Assembly (NCBI GenBank): GCA_949987705.1
Contig: OX465281.1
Coordinates: 144,074,876-144,138,875, forward strand
Direction: 5' to 3'
Length of the DNA: 64,000 nt
Source: Thereva unica
Taxonomy: Eukaryota; Arthropoda; Insecta; Diptera; Therevidae
Under the pieces are notes generated by a model. It was given only the letters and a program-made list of their open reading frames with translations. It was not told the origin of the DNA and made no database searches. Position 1 is the stretch's first letter; every line of letters begins with the position of its first letter. The translations under genes and the position numbers were made by a program. Shown here in pieces: positions 52,401 through 63,029 of this stretch.

Positions 52401-54101
52401 TTTATGTGCATTGCGCCGCACACAGCTTCAGTTTGACCATCAATGCAGCTTGCGAAGTATCTGGTATCAAAAACGCGTTGGGAACTATCGGAGCAATTCA
52501 AGCATTTTTTCACTGGCCCAAGAGACAAAGCATCTTGAAGAACGAAATTTCAAAAATGACAGAGAAAAGTGAGCGAAGAAAAGAAAAATTGAAGTCCATT
52601 TGTCCTACAAGATGGGCTCAGTCTCATGAAGCTGTATCAAGATACGTCGAACTTCAACCGGCTGTTATTGAAGCGTTTGAAGAAATAAAAACGTGGAAGG
52701 ATCGAGAAACTTCACGGGCAGCATCTCAACTTTTGACAGCGATTTTCACAATCGAGTTCCAAATTTCCTGTCATATTATGGAATCAATTAATTCCATCGT
52801 TTTGCCATTGAGTCGAGAATTGCAATTGAAAAATCAAGATCTGGGAGAGGCCACGAAATTGGCTGATGATGCTTTGAAAGACTTCAAGGAAAAGCGTGAA
52901 AACGTGGTTTCATGCTTCCACATTGTTTATCAAAAAGTTTCTGAAATTTGTTCGGAGTACGAGATTGAAATGAAAATGCCTCGTCGATGCAGTCGACAAA
53001 AAAATCGTTGCAACGTTGAAGCGAAACAGTTGAAGAGTATTACAAAATCGCATTTTACATCCCATTTCTCGACACATACATTTCTCATCTTCAGAGTCGG
53101 TTCGAAAAACACAAAACAGTTTTTCAAAGTTTTGGACAGCTATTCCTCAAACAAGAATTCGACGAGAAGAAATGTGCAAGCCTCTACCAATTTTACGAAG
53201 AAATACTGGATTGTTCCGAGAGTAATTTCATTTCAGAAGTCAAAATGTGGAGACAACGGATCTGCAATCAAAACATCGAAAATGCACTTGATGCATTAGC
53301 AGTGAGTATCTCCCAAATTCAGATCATTTTTGGCTAAAAAATAATGCCAGGTTTCTCATATATTGTACCAAAAAATTTGATTGATTATAATACTAATAGA
53401 TTATCATTTATTTTCTATTTGATTTCAAAACAAAATTTTTTAATTTAAAAGAATCAGAGAAAAATCACTAATAGACGACTTATTGACAATTAATTGAGTA
53501 AGAGATTTTTTTGGTGCAATTTGGAACAAAGTAAAATAAATAATATCCATTGAAAATCTAAATAGAAGGAATTTTTGCAGACCATAAATGGCAGAACTTT
53601 CAAAAACGTCAACAAAATCCTACGAGTTTTGGCGGTGATACCCGTGACCACAGCAACTCCAGAACGATCATTTTCGACTTTGAGGAGAATGAAAGATTAT
53701 CTGAGAAACACGATGGGTCAAGAGCGTCTCAATGGTCTTGCATCTTTGAACATTCATCATCGCATAACTTTGACTGAAGACGAAATTCTCAGAAAGTTTT
53801 TTGAAAAGCCTCGAAAATTTAAGAGTGACTAGAACCGTTTGTGGATTATATATTTTTTTCTTGATCGGTCATATTGATTATCTTCGTAATTATCTTCTTC
53901 GTAATTATCTTCTATTGCATTTATTATTCGAAAATAAATTAAAATTTGTGTAAAACATTCAATAAATTACGAATTTTTATTAATAACTTTGTGTTTCAAC
54001 TTCACCAACATGCCCAATAAAAGCATAAAATTTGAAAGTATATGATCCCATGGGGGGGGTCCGGACCCGAAAACCCCCCCCCCCCCGTGGATCCGCCACT
54101 G
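49440..54101 (+). mobile_element. hAT DNA transposon, copy 2 (complete ends, broken transposase)
   Basis: 4,662 bp. CAGGGGCGGATCC (49440) to GGATCCGCCACTG (54101). Flanked by the 8-bp duplication CGGACCGA (49432-49439, 54102-54109). Sequence is nearly identical to copy 1 in opposite orientation. A subterminal inverted repeat (CCATAACGGCTGGAC near 49558, GTCCAGTCGTTATGG near 49603) is shared with copy 1. Confidence 0.96.
51016..53832 (+). pseudogene. hAT transposase copy 2, 1-nt deletion in exon 2
   Basis: Same exon plan as copy 1: 51016-51093, 51233-53301, 53581-53832, with the same splice signals. Exon 2 is 2,069 nt instead of 2,070. Copy 1 reads GCGAAAACAGTTGAAG, copy 2 GCGAAACAGTTGAAG (near 53024), a loss of one A. 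Downstream the frame changes from VEEYYKIAFYIPFLD to an unrelated reading, so the rest of exon 2 and the dimerisation exon are lost. The zinc finger and first catalytic blocks are unchanged. It probably moves only if copy 1 or another copy supplies transposase. Confidence 0.92.
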
Positions 54102-54139
54102 CGGACCGATTACAATAACTTCCTATTCTGGGAAGTTAA

Positions 54140-54888
54140 TAATTTACATAGCTAACAGTACTAAAATATATTTTTGTTTATTCCGCTGTTAGCCTGCCTA
54201 GCTCAGTTAAATTAACTCGGGCCTAAACGCACCCAATGACTAAAGAAGCGTTCAAAGTCAGAAAGATTATTGTATTTTAACCTTTAAAAGCATAAGAACA
54301 AGAGCAACTTGCAAATATTAGGAAGCTTAGGAAAAGTCCTTGGTTTTGGATTAATCCGTTTTGGATTTGTGGCCAATTTTGACTGTTGTCCGTATCTATG
54401 GCATTGAACGCCATTTTAAAACTTTCGATATTTTGAACTCGAAATATTTATTTCAACGAATATTGCGGGCAGATTGCAACAATATTAGTTGCAATAAATT
54501 CTGAAATATTGCTTACAATTGCAATATGGGTCTCTCGACTGGCTATTTAATTGCAATTCGAAATTGCATGCAAGCAATAATTTATTTCCAGTTGATACAC
54601 AATGTTACAACGTTTGAAGCATTATTGAGTTGAGTACACTAAGTTGATTTGATATTGATATTGTCGCCCATAAGACTTTCCGTGTCTACTACGAAATTGT
54701 AAAGAGCAGCCATCATGATTCTCATTAATTAATATTTTCTATATCATATGTTGAGGAGAATAGTACTGAATTCTGGGTTTTCCGATTGGGCTCTCGTATT
54801 TTCTTTTAAATGAATGTAATTAATCTGGCTTACGTCAATCATTGTTCTTGTGGGGTAAGTCGATAATTGATACATTTTTTTTCCTCTA
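54140..54888. other. Spacer upstream of the truncated Gypsy
   Basis: No gene. May include the leader of the Gypsy element that starts at 54889; I see no LTR or PBS. A tract near 54200-54240 resembles 11.00-11.03 kb in inverse orientation. Confidence 0.45.
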
Positions 54889-56440
54889 ATGTCCTTCCTG
54901 TCAAAATTAAACTCCAAAAGTAAGAAAACTTTTAAAACTCCGTACAAAACTCCAGGGTCAAAAAACGCCGCGGAAGACGGATATAACTCTGATTCTAAAA
55001 TATTTTTTAAGCCAAATTCTCAAAACAAAAGTAATAGTGTAGATTTAAGTAAAATAAAATTTGAATTAAAAAGTGATAATAAATTTGAAAATATATTTGA
55101 TACTAAAATGGCAAATGAAAGTAACAACGTAAATTTAATAAATCCTAGTGGTAACAGTGCTCCAACTATTAGTAGTAATCTAGTTAATAATCCTCTTAGT
55201 TCAGGGGGCCAATTATCCTAGTGCTACTGCCGGTATTCCAGTCATTAGTAATAATAACTGTTTCAGTGGTAATGGTTCTAGTGGCAATGTTAATTTAATT
55301 TTGACTAATTTAAAAATTCCCGATGCCTTCAAGGATCTACCAACCTTTGACGGTAATAGAAGATCATTGTTTGACTTTATGGACAACGTCGAAGAAATTT
55401 TGGGGTTAATGATCATAATCGACGGTACGAATTATGCTAAAATAATACTAAGATCTATAAGAAACAAAATTGTCGGTGATGCTAATGAGGTGCTGAACAT
55501 GCATGGCACACCAATAATATGGGAAAATATTAAAAACAATCTGGTCACACATTATTCAGATAAGCGGAACGAAACGAGTTTGATTCGTGATTTACACTGT
55601 TTAAGACAGAATTCAGACATAGTAGAGAAATTTTACTCAAGAGTTATTGAAATTCTGTCTACCATTACTAATCACGTTAGAGTTCATGAAACTGATCAGA
55701 ACGTCATAACATCTAAACAAACCTTGTACCAAGAAATGTGCTTGAACACCTTTGTGTCCGGTTTAAGAGAACCTTTCGGCTCTACAATCAGGGCAATGAG
55801 ACCTATCACGTTAGTACAAGCATTTAACTTTTGTTTGACAAAGCAAAATACACACTATATACGGAATCACCAACCAATTAAAGCAAATATTGTTAGGAAA
55901 CCACCAATTAGACCCATGCAACCTATCTACAACCACCCAACACCATTGTTTAATTATCACTCACAAAACCCAAATTTTTACCTACTTCAAAAATTTGGTT
56001 TTCAACAACCGTATAGGCCTGTTCCTCAACCATTTTTCAAACAAAATTTTCAGCTACCCCAAAAATCGTTTCAACAGAATCATAGCTTCAGTCAACAATT
56101 CAATAAAGATAATAACCAAAATTTCAAAAATCGCCCCGTACCCAGGGATACTTCAAGTGGAAATTCTAACTTAAGATCAGTTAAAAAACCTGGACAAATA
56201 AATAATTTTTCTCAACCATCTAATTTTCCAAAATATATAGCAGAAGAATTATTTAATGTTAAACAGAGTGAATTACAATATACTGAACCAAATAAATTCG
56301 AGAATCAAAGTAACTATAATAACGATAGTTTTAATGGAAATTTCCAAGCTCTGGATGAATTTTATAATCAGTCTGAAGTAAATGAAATCGACGACGAAAA
56401 TTTTCCATCAACTGCCTCGAAGACCCAATCGGGTATATAG
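54889..56440 (+). pseudogene. Gypsy/errantivirus-like gag, one frameshift
   Basis: Two overlapping frames. 54889-55221 is an N-terminal Ser/Asn/Lys-rich part, and the main part follows in the frame ending at 56440 (open from about 55225). The join is near a G run at 55204-55208. The main part has LKIPDAFKDLPTFDGNRRSL, a capsid-like core with NKIVGDANEVL, HYSDKRNETSLIRDLHCLRQ and FVSGLREPFGSTIRAMRP, typical of gag in the 17.6/297/gypsy group of insect elements, then a Gln/Asn/Pro/Phe-rich tail without a zinc knuckle. It is the particle protein of an old element. No intact product. Confidence 0.82.
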
Positions 56441-56457
56441 ATTTTAATCATCATCAA

Positions 56458-58552
56458 TCATACCTCTTACCATATATCCATATCTTAGGCAATGATAATA
56501 AACCTTTGAAATTTCTTTTAGATAGCGGGAATTAATATGTCTTTTATCAATCCGGAATTTGTAAACCCAAATTTAATTGAAACTATAGAACCAGTAGAAA
56601 TAAAAACAGCATTCAACACTCACTTAATAGATAAACAAATCAAATTGAATGGGTTCGATGAACTCAAAACTAAGGAAAAGCTTAGATTTTTACTATTCAA
56701 ATTCCATAATTATTTTGACGGGTTAATAGGTTTAGGAATAATGAGACAACTTGGCATAAAATAAGACTTTGAAAATTCTTTACTAAAAACTAAACACGTA
56801 ACAATACCTTTGATTTATAAACCGAATTACATGTCCAAACAATATACAGTCCCGCCCCGAAGCAAAATAATAGCCCATTTACCAGTCGATATAAAGACAG
56901 GAGTCATTCATATGAAGCCAGTCAAAATTAAAGAACAATTAGTAATACCGGAAGGAATCCTTAACGCAAAAGAATGGTATGCTTACGTAGAGGTAATCAA
57001 TTATTCAAATTCTTCTCAATTTTTTGTCCACGAACAACCAATACAAGTGCAACCATATAGTAACAATCAATTCTTTGAAATACATAATTTCTCTATCAAC
57101 AATCAGGAAGGTCCTCAAGTCAATTTGGATATATCTGAACTCCTTCGAATAGATCATCTAAACAGCGAAGAAAGGATATTCTTTCTAAAACTTTGCAAAC
57201 GTTTTGATGACATATTTCTTAAAGAAGCCCAAAATTTAAGTTTCATAAACCAGATAAAACACAAAATTAAAACAAAAGATGATTAGTGATGGAATTATCC
57301 GTCCAAGTTTTTCACCTTGGTCCTCTCCCATTTGGATAGTTCCGAAAAAATTAGACGCCAGTGGGAAACAAAAATGGCGATTGGTTGTTGACTACAGAAA
57401 TTTGAACCAAAAAACAATAGATGATAGATACCCATTGCCCAATATAAATGAAATTCTTGACAAATTGGGTAAAAGCCTCTATTTTAGTACATTTGATTTG
57501 GCATCTGGTTTTCACCAAGTCGAAGTGAAACCTGAGTACATACCTAAAACGGCATTTACAGTGGAAAACGGCCACTACGAATTTATTCGAATGCCGTTTG
57601 GCCTTAAAAACGCCCCATCAATGTTTCAAAGGGTTATGGATAATGTCTTACGTGAATTACTGGGGAAAATTTGCTTGGTATTCATGGATGACATTATTAT
57701 ATTTTCAACCTCATTTCAAGAACACCTCGAAAATCTCGCCGCTGTATTCCAAAAATTGAGAGAAGCTAATCTCAAAATTCAATTAGACAAATCAAAATAT
57801 CTTCATAAGGAAATAGCCTTTCTGGGTTACATCGTTACCTCGCAGGGAGTTAAACCAAACCCAGACAAGCTCAAAGCAATAAAAAAATTCCCTATGCCAA
57901 AAACACCAAAACAAATAAAGTCCTTTCTGGGATTGTTAGACTATTATAGGAAATTCATTAAGGATTTCACTAAGCTTACCAAACAGTTTACCGAATGTTT
58001 AAGAAGGGATAAACAAATAACAATAGATTCGCACTACATACAATGCTTCGAAACTTGTAAAACCCTTATATGTAACGAACCCATATTACAGTACCCGGAC
58101 TTCAGTAGAGAGTTCAACTTAACAACTGATGCTAGTAATGTCGCTATCGGAGCCATACTATCCCAAGGTCCTATAGGTTCGGACAAGCCAGTTTGTTATG
58201 CCAGTAGGACACTGAGCAAGTCATTACAGAATTACAGTACTATCGAAAAGGAGCTTTTGGCAATTGTGTGGGCTACCAGATACTTCAGGCCTTACTTATT
58301 TGGAAGGAAGTTTAAGATCATCTAACTTGGCTATTTTCATTGAAGGAGCCCAATTCGAAACTAATCCGTTGGCGCTTGAAGCTCGAAGAACTCGATTACG
58401 AGATTATATATAAAAAGGGTAAAGAAAATACCAACGCTGACGCCCTATCTCGTGTAGAAATAAATATTACTAAATCCCTACAAAATAACGTTGATGATAC
58501 CGAAACCTTTAAGGTCAAAACAGAATTGCGACTGCGACGGCCGACTGCTTAA
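56458..58552 (+). pseudogene. Gypsy/errantivirus-like pol: PR, RT, RNase H; several breaks, no integrase
   Basis: Protease LKFLLDSGN (about 56505-56535) is hit by a stop and continues a frame away as MSFINPEFVNPNL. FDGLIGLGIM is followed by a stop at 56762. A deletion near 57280 removes about 20 codons before RT (GIIRPSFSPWSSPIWIVPKK). RT is long and open (57279-58325): FSTFDLASGFHQV, GLKNAPSMFQRVMD and catalytic VFMDDIIIF. RNase H has LTTDASNVAIGAIL and TIEKELLAIVW; a small deletion near 58320 removes the DHKP block, and 58340-58552 resumes with [26 protein letters not shown]. Integrase, env and 3' LTR are missing. The element is dead. Confidence 0.9.
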
Positions 58553-58974
58553 GGGTTGAAAATAATTTATTTTTGCCTGACAGTACGCCCACAATCGAAT
58601 TTGAAGCATAAACTTGAAAAAAAAAAATGTTTTTCTACAATTTTTGCCATTTCTCGCCAATTTAGGGGTACTTTCAACCCTTTAGGAGTACCCCTTACCA
58701 TTAAGTTCGCCTTAAGTTAGTATAAATCAACCACCTTCGCAAATAAATATTAAAAAAAGTGCATTTCATCGCATTAGTTTTCATTATTACTGAAATAATC
58801 GCGAAAACCCCCTAAAAAGGGGTGTTTTTTTGCATTTTTAGGGATGACGCCCTAATTTTAGGACCGCGGGACCTCGATTTTCGTGATCAGCGACCCCAAA
58901 AACGTTTAGGGTTAGATTTTCTTAACGGTGTTATTTTGGAACACCATAACGCGCGTTTTGAATATGCATATTTT
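58553..58974. other. Spacer with GGGGT/ACCCC inverted motifs
   Basis: No gene. Short inverted motifs are seen, for example ACCCCCTAAAAAGGGGTG (about 58806-58823) and GGGTACTTTCAACCCTTTAGGAGTACCCC (about 58666-58694, motif positions). May mark the end of another element. Confidence 0.45.
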
Positions 58975-59700
58975 CCCATTTTTATTTCTGGCTTCTATAG
59001 TTGCTTTATATTCCTCGTCGTACCATTCGCTGGTTTTGGCTATGTGTTTTTGACCTACAGTTTCCTTCCGTGACATCTGTCAGTATTGTCTTCAGTTTTC
59101 TCGATATTCCCTCAGCTTTATCTGCATTATTTATGTTTAGACTTAGACCTATCGTTTGTGCTATACCTAGTTGCCTGATATCTCTCCACTACGGTTTGTT
59201 CTTGGAGGCGATCAACGCGGAATTTCTTTTTTGGGCTCTTTTTTCTTGAGTGGTTAGACGACATCTGAATCTAGCTTTAACTAGGGAGTGTTCCGATTCT
59301 GGCCGTGTCGAATGTGTGTTAAAGCTTTTGATAGAAAGTGCCCTTTGCCGTGTCCGCTTTCTCCTCCATATCGGCATGTGCGTTTATGATCGAAATGGTG
59401 AAGAATTTCGTTCGGAGTCGTATTGAACATAGCAGTTAATTGATTGGTTTGAACTCTAGGAAATTATCTATAATTGTTTTGTGTATTACGAAGCCTACTC
59501 ATAAGTAATGTTTCCTTCCGTAGCTATAGAATACATATCCTGTAGTTCCGAAGGTCTCCTATACATATGACCCCTTGTAACGCGAGTAATTTTATTTTAA
59601 TTATATCTGCTCGCTTCATCTAATAGTGACTTATCCGCTGCAGCTCTGCACATACTTCGCATGTTATAGGTTCCGAAAATCATTTTCGGGTGTTTTTGCC
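58975..59700 (-). pseudogene. Non-LTR retrotransposon endonuclease remnant
   Basis: Reading on the - strand: MIFGTYNMRSMCRAAAADKSLL (start of an APE-type endonuclease, about 59690-59625), then SEHSLVKARFRCRL (about 59300-59255, the SDH-like end of the domain), RNSALIASKNK, and SEWYDEEYKATIEARNK (about 59030-58980, the linker motif 'EWFDEEC' between endonuclease and RT). The blocks are in the right order but in different frames with many stops. Confidence 0.72.
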
Positions 59701-59819
59701 GTTTTTCCCTTGTAATGGGCCGTCCATACTATCCCGCGCGCTTTTCGCCGACCTACGGCCTCAGAAAAAAGCGTGCGTGAGCTTTTAATTTTCTGAATCG
59801 TGAGTAAATTGACACCCTC

Positions 59820-60080
59820 AGAGAAAAAGCGGGCTAAAATAACAAAGAGAGCGAAAACGGTTCGGGGGTTTTTTTTAGCGCAAAAGAGGAATATCTTCGT
59901 ATTCTTAGAGTAAAAATGGTATAACTATACTTCAGCGCAAAAACGGTGTATCAAAAAACCGAGAGAAAAAGCGGGTTAACTTTTTACTCCACTTTTTCTC
60001 TTAATGAAAACTTATACCGCTTTTGCGCTGAACAAAAATTTAAATCGCTTTTGCTCTCAATAAACGCGTCAAATTTGTTT
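59820..60080. repeat. Scattered GAGMRMAAAARCGG-type motif cluster
   Basis: Recurring GAGAAAAAGCGGG, GAGCGAAAACGG, GCGCAAAAACGGTGTA and inverse forms (CCGCTTTTGCGCT, CGCTTTTGCTCTC) at irregular spacing. The same motif reappears at 63.88-64.0 kb. Confidence 0.6.
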
Positions 60081-60119
60081 TCATCACATTAGGGTTGAAA
60101 ACGCTGCTTTAGATTTTAT

Positions 60120-60360
60120 TTTTTGAATTCAGCTTTTTCTCCTTTGTAACGTAATATAGAAAGTTCGCCGTCGCCTGGTCCCAAACCCAGGGTGTGAAAG
60201 GAGGCGGGTACTCGATCTGCTGAATTGACCAGAATCGGGAAACCGAAGAAACAGGGCAAGAGACCGTATTTTTCGAAGCGGCACCGACAGCAGCGTATCC
60301 ATTGCTGGGACGTCCCGCTCGGACCGAAAATACTGTGAAAGACCCTGGCCCTTTCACGCC
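60120..60360 (-). repeat. 5'-UTR-like repeat, copy 1
   Basis: Shares CGTCGCCTGGTCCCAA, CCAGGGTGTGAAAGGAGG, AGCGGCACCGACAGCAGCGT and GACGTCCCGCTCGGACCG (+ strand) with 62.87-63.02 kb. Lying 5' of the - strand endonuclease remnant, it may be that element's leader. Confidence 0.7.
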
Positions 60361-60374
60361 AACTAACTATTCCT

Positions 60375-60510
60375 ATTGAAACCCACCTGTTTTACTATCT
60401 AAAGCGCCGACAAGGATATAGTTTATTACTATAAGAAAGATTAACGGCGAAAGTAAACATCCTTGTCGTACTCCAGAGTTCATCTCAAAGGTTTCGGTTA
60501 ATTTTAACTA
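60375..60510 (-). pseudogene. Non-LTR reverse transcriptase fragment
   Basis: On the - strand: TETFEMNSGVRQGCLLSPL followed by IFLIVINYILVGALDSKTGG, then a stop. The GVRQGCLLSPL block is a hallmark RT motif of RTE-type and related non-LTR elements. No other RT block is adjacent. It lies 5' of the endonuclease remnant on the same strand, so it comes from a separate insertion. Confidence 0.78.
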
Positions 60511-60549
60511 TATTAACACATTTTTGCTATTTTTGAAATTTTCGTTTTT

Positions 60550-60788
60550 TAATACCTCAGGTTACCCGACCACCTTTAAATTTTGCACACAGCTTCAGCT
60601 CCGATGACAATGCAATATGGTATAATCATTTCACCGTTAGATCAATGGCGGAGGTCTCCAGAGGACGGCTTACTGTTTTCTTCACAGAACAAATTTTGCA
60701 ATCGATTTTTCAAATACTTCCGGATATCCTATCATTCTGAAATTTTGCACACAGCTTTAGCTCCGAAGACAATGCAATATGGTATATA
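60550..60788 (+). repeat. Degenerate satellite-related repeat
   Basis: AAATTTTGCACACAGCTT with AGCTCCGA(T/A)GACAATGCAATATGG occurs twice (about 60577 and 60739), matching the ATTTTGCATACACG...ATGACAATGCAATCTGG stretch of the 269-bp satellite in weakened form. Confidence 0.65.
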
Positions 60789-61250
60789 CCTTTTTTTTAT
60801 GTGAAAGACTAGAGTCTCAGGGAAGACCCTTTATACTGTCGACAATCTATTTTCTTCATATAGAGTGCAATGTCGAAAAGCAGCTCTAGTGGGGAATGAA
60901 GGAACAGCCACAACCTTCCCGCGATATTTTCAGTCCACCTACTTCCAACCATTACTATTGCGACTTTGGCATCGGGGCATCGAGAAACAGCTCGCTGGAG
61001 TGTTATGCCTCCTGAAACGAGTTGAATTTCATCAACCAACCGATGATATGCGCTTTGGCGGAGCGGGGAAGGGCTAAGGAAAGCTATGACAAGAGGAATC
61101 AGGAATGTAAAGAGGGAAGAAGAAAGAAGGAAAGTTATGTAGGTGGGAAATTGGAAAAGGCGAAGGACCGTGGGGCTTGGCCGGGAATCGAACCTGGGAC
61201 CTCTCGGATAGTAGCTAGACGCCTTACTCCCTAGGCTACCGAGGCCCCCA
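60789..61250 (-). repeat. tRNA-headed SINE-like unit
   Basis: On the - strand: a tRNA-like head at about 61246-61170 (A-box TAGCCTAGGGAGTAAGGCG, B-box GGTTCGATTCC; D-arm GCC/GGC pairs, acceptor 5 of 7 pairs), a ~370-bp unrelated body, and an A-rich 3' end (CACATAAAAAAAAGG) at about 60790. Layout and length suit an insect tRNA-derived SINE. No clear target duplication found. Confidence 0.65.
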
Positions 61251-61255
61251 ATTTA

Positions 61256-62700
61256 GATCCATGGAGGCCGTCTCAGGAGGGCGGGTTGAAATATTCTTCA
61301 CAACCCCTTCGACATGGGTATCAAATGAAAGGATATGACAAGTATAACACCATAACCAATATAGTATGCTCAATATATCGTTTGGTCCATGGCGGCCATC
61401 TCAAGAGGGCGGATTACCATTTTCTTCACTGCCTCCGAAACATGGGTATCAAATGAAATGGTATGATAAGTAGAACACCATAAGAAATATAGTATACTCA
61501 ATTTATCGTTTGGTCCATCGCGGCCATCTCAAGAGGGCGAATTACCATTTTCTTCACAACCCCTTCGACATGGGTATCAAATGAAAGAGTATCATAAGTA
61601 GAATACCATAAGCAATATAGTATACTTAATATTTCGTTTGGTCCATTGCGGCCATCTCAAGAGGGCGGATTAACATTTTCTTCACAACCCCCTCGACATG
61701 GGTATCAAATGAAAGGGCATCATAAGTCGAATGCAATAAGCTATGTCTTTAGATCCATGGCGGTCTGCTCAGGAATGCCGGTTACCATTCTCTTCAGAAC
61801 CCTTTCGACATGGATATCAAATGAAAGCGTATGATATAGTATGCTCAATATATTGTTTGGTCCATGGCGACCATCTCAACAGGGTGGATTACCATTTTGT
61901 TCACAACACCCGAAACATGGCATTCACATAAAATGGTGTAATAAGTAAAACACCATAAGCAATAAAGGGTACTCAATTTATCGTTTGGTCCATGGCGGCC
62001 ATCTCAAGAGAGCGGATTACCATTTTCTTCACAACCCCTTCGACATGGGTATCAAATGAAAGAGTATGATAAATAGAACACCATAAGCAATATAGTATAC
62101 TCAATATATCGTTTAGTCCATGGCGGCCATCTCAAGAGGGCGGATTAACATTTTCTTCACAACCCCCTCGACATGGATATTACATGAAAGGGCATCATAA
62201 GTCGAATGCAATATGCTATGTCTTTAGATCCACGGCGGCCTCCTCAGGGGGGTGGGTTAACATTCTCTTCAGAATTCTTTCGACATGGGTACCAAATGAA
62301 AGCGTATGATAAGTAAAAGAGACTATTAGTAATATAGTATACTCAATATATCGTTTGGTCCATGGCGGCCATCTCAAGAGGGCGGTTTAACATTTTCTTC
62401 ACAACCCCCTCGACATGGGTATGACAAGTAGAATATCATAAGCAATATAGAATACTCAATATTGCGTTTGGTCCATGGCGGCCATCTCAAGAGGGCGGAT
62501 TAACATTATCTTCACAACAACCGCGACGTGGTTACTACAGGAAAGGGTGTGATAAGTAGAATACAATAAGCTAATGGCGTTATTATAAATTTAACTTGGT
62601 GGCTAACATAAACTGGTGGATTGCCTAACTTTACAAAAACCTTGAAATGGGAATCAAATGAAAGGACATGCCATGTAGAACAAAATAAGCTATGTGACAT
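61256..62700 (+). repeat. Diverged array of the 128-bp minisatellite
   Basis: CCATGG-like landmarks at 61259, 61387, 61515, 61643, 61755, 61862, 61990, 62118, 62230, 62360 and 62473: intervals of 128 bp, with several of 107-113 bp from internal deletions. Each unit keeps GGCGGCCATCTCAAGAGGGCGG, CTTCACAACCCC and GACATGGGTATCAAATGAAAG. Much more diverged than the array at 3.6 kb, and it fades after 62600. Confidence 0.92.
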
Positions 62701-62869
62701 AATTCAAAATTTAATATGCACACCAGTTACATAATGGAAATTAATACCGTAAATTATTTAAAGTGAAATGAAAGATAAAAGTTTCAGATAATGAAATATA
62801 ATTTATAGATGTTATTTTAAACGAAAAAACGCGGGGGTCATGCTATAGACAATAGTAGGAGTGTAGAAC

Positions 62870-63020
62870 TCCGCCGTCGCCTGGTCCCAAGTCCAGGGTG
62901 TGAAAGGAGGAGGGTTGTCGACCTGCCGAATTGATCGTAAAAACTAGGCAAGAAACCGCATTTTTCAAAGCGGCACCGACAGCAGCGTATCCGTTGCGGG
63001 GACGTCCCGCTCGGACCGCC
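62870..63020 (-). repeat. 5'-UTR-like repeat, copy 2
   Basis: Second copy of the 60.12-60.36 kb repeat in the same orientation, slightly shorter between the shared blocks. Confidence 0.7.
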
Positions 63021-63029
63021 AGCTAACGG

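Larger units (their letters stand above)
48096..54139 (+). mobile_element. AACTTCCCAGTAT-family element, copy III, split by hAT copy 2
   Basis: Leader AAAAACTAGTTGGGATGTGG with the B-box-like GGGTTCGACCC, subterminal AACTTCCCAGTAT near 48144, about four internal repeats (48660-49300), a (CA)n tract, then the hAT insertion at 49440-54101. The 3' end ATTCTGGGAAGTTAA follows at 54125-54139. The 8-bp CGGACCGA before and after the hAT is its target duplication. Copy IV shows the empty site (CGGACCGATTACAATAAC near 47900). Confidence 0.85.

Noticed and set aside
58553..58974. Integrase or env region of the truncated Gypsy element
   Set aside because: No HHCC, DDE or membrane-protein pattern in any frame after the RNase H end at 58552.
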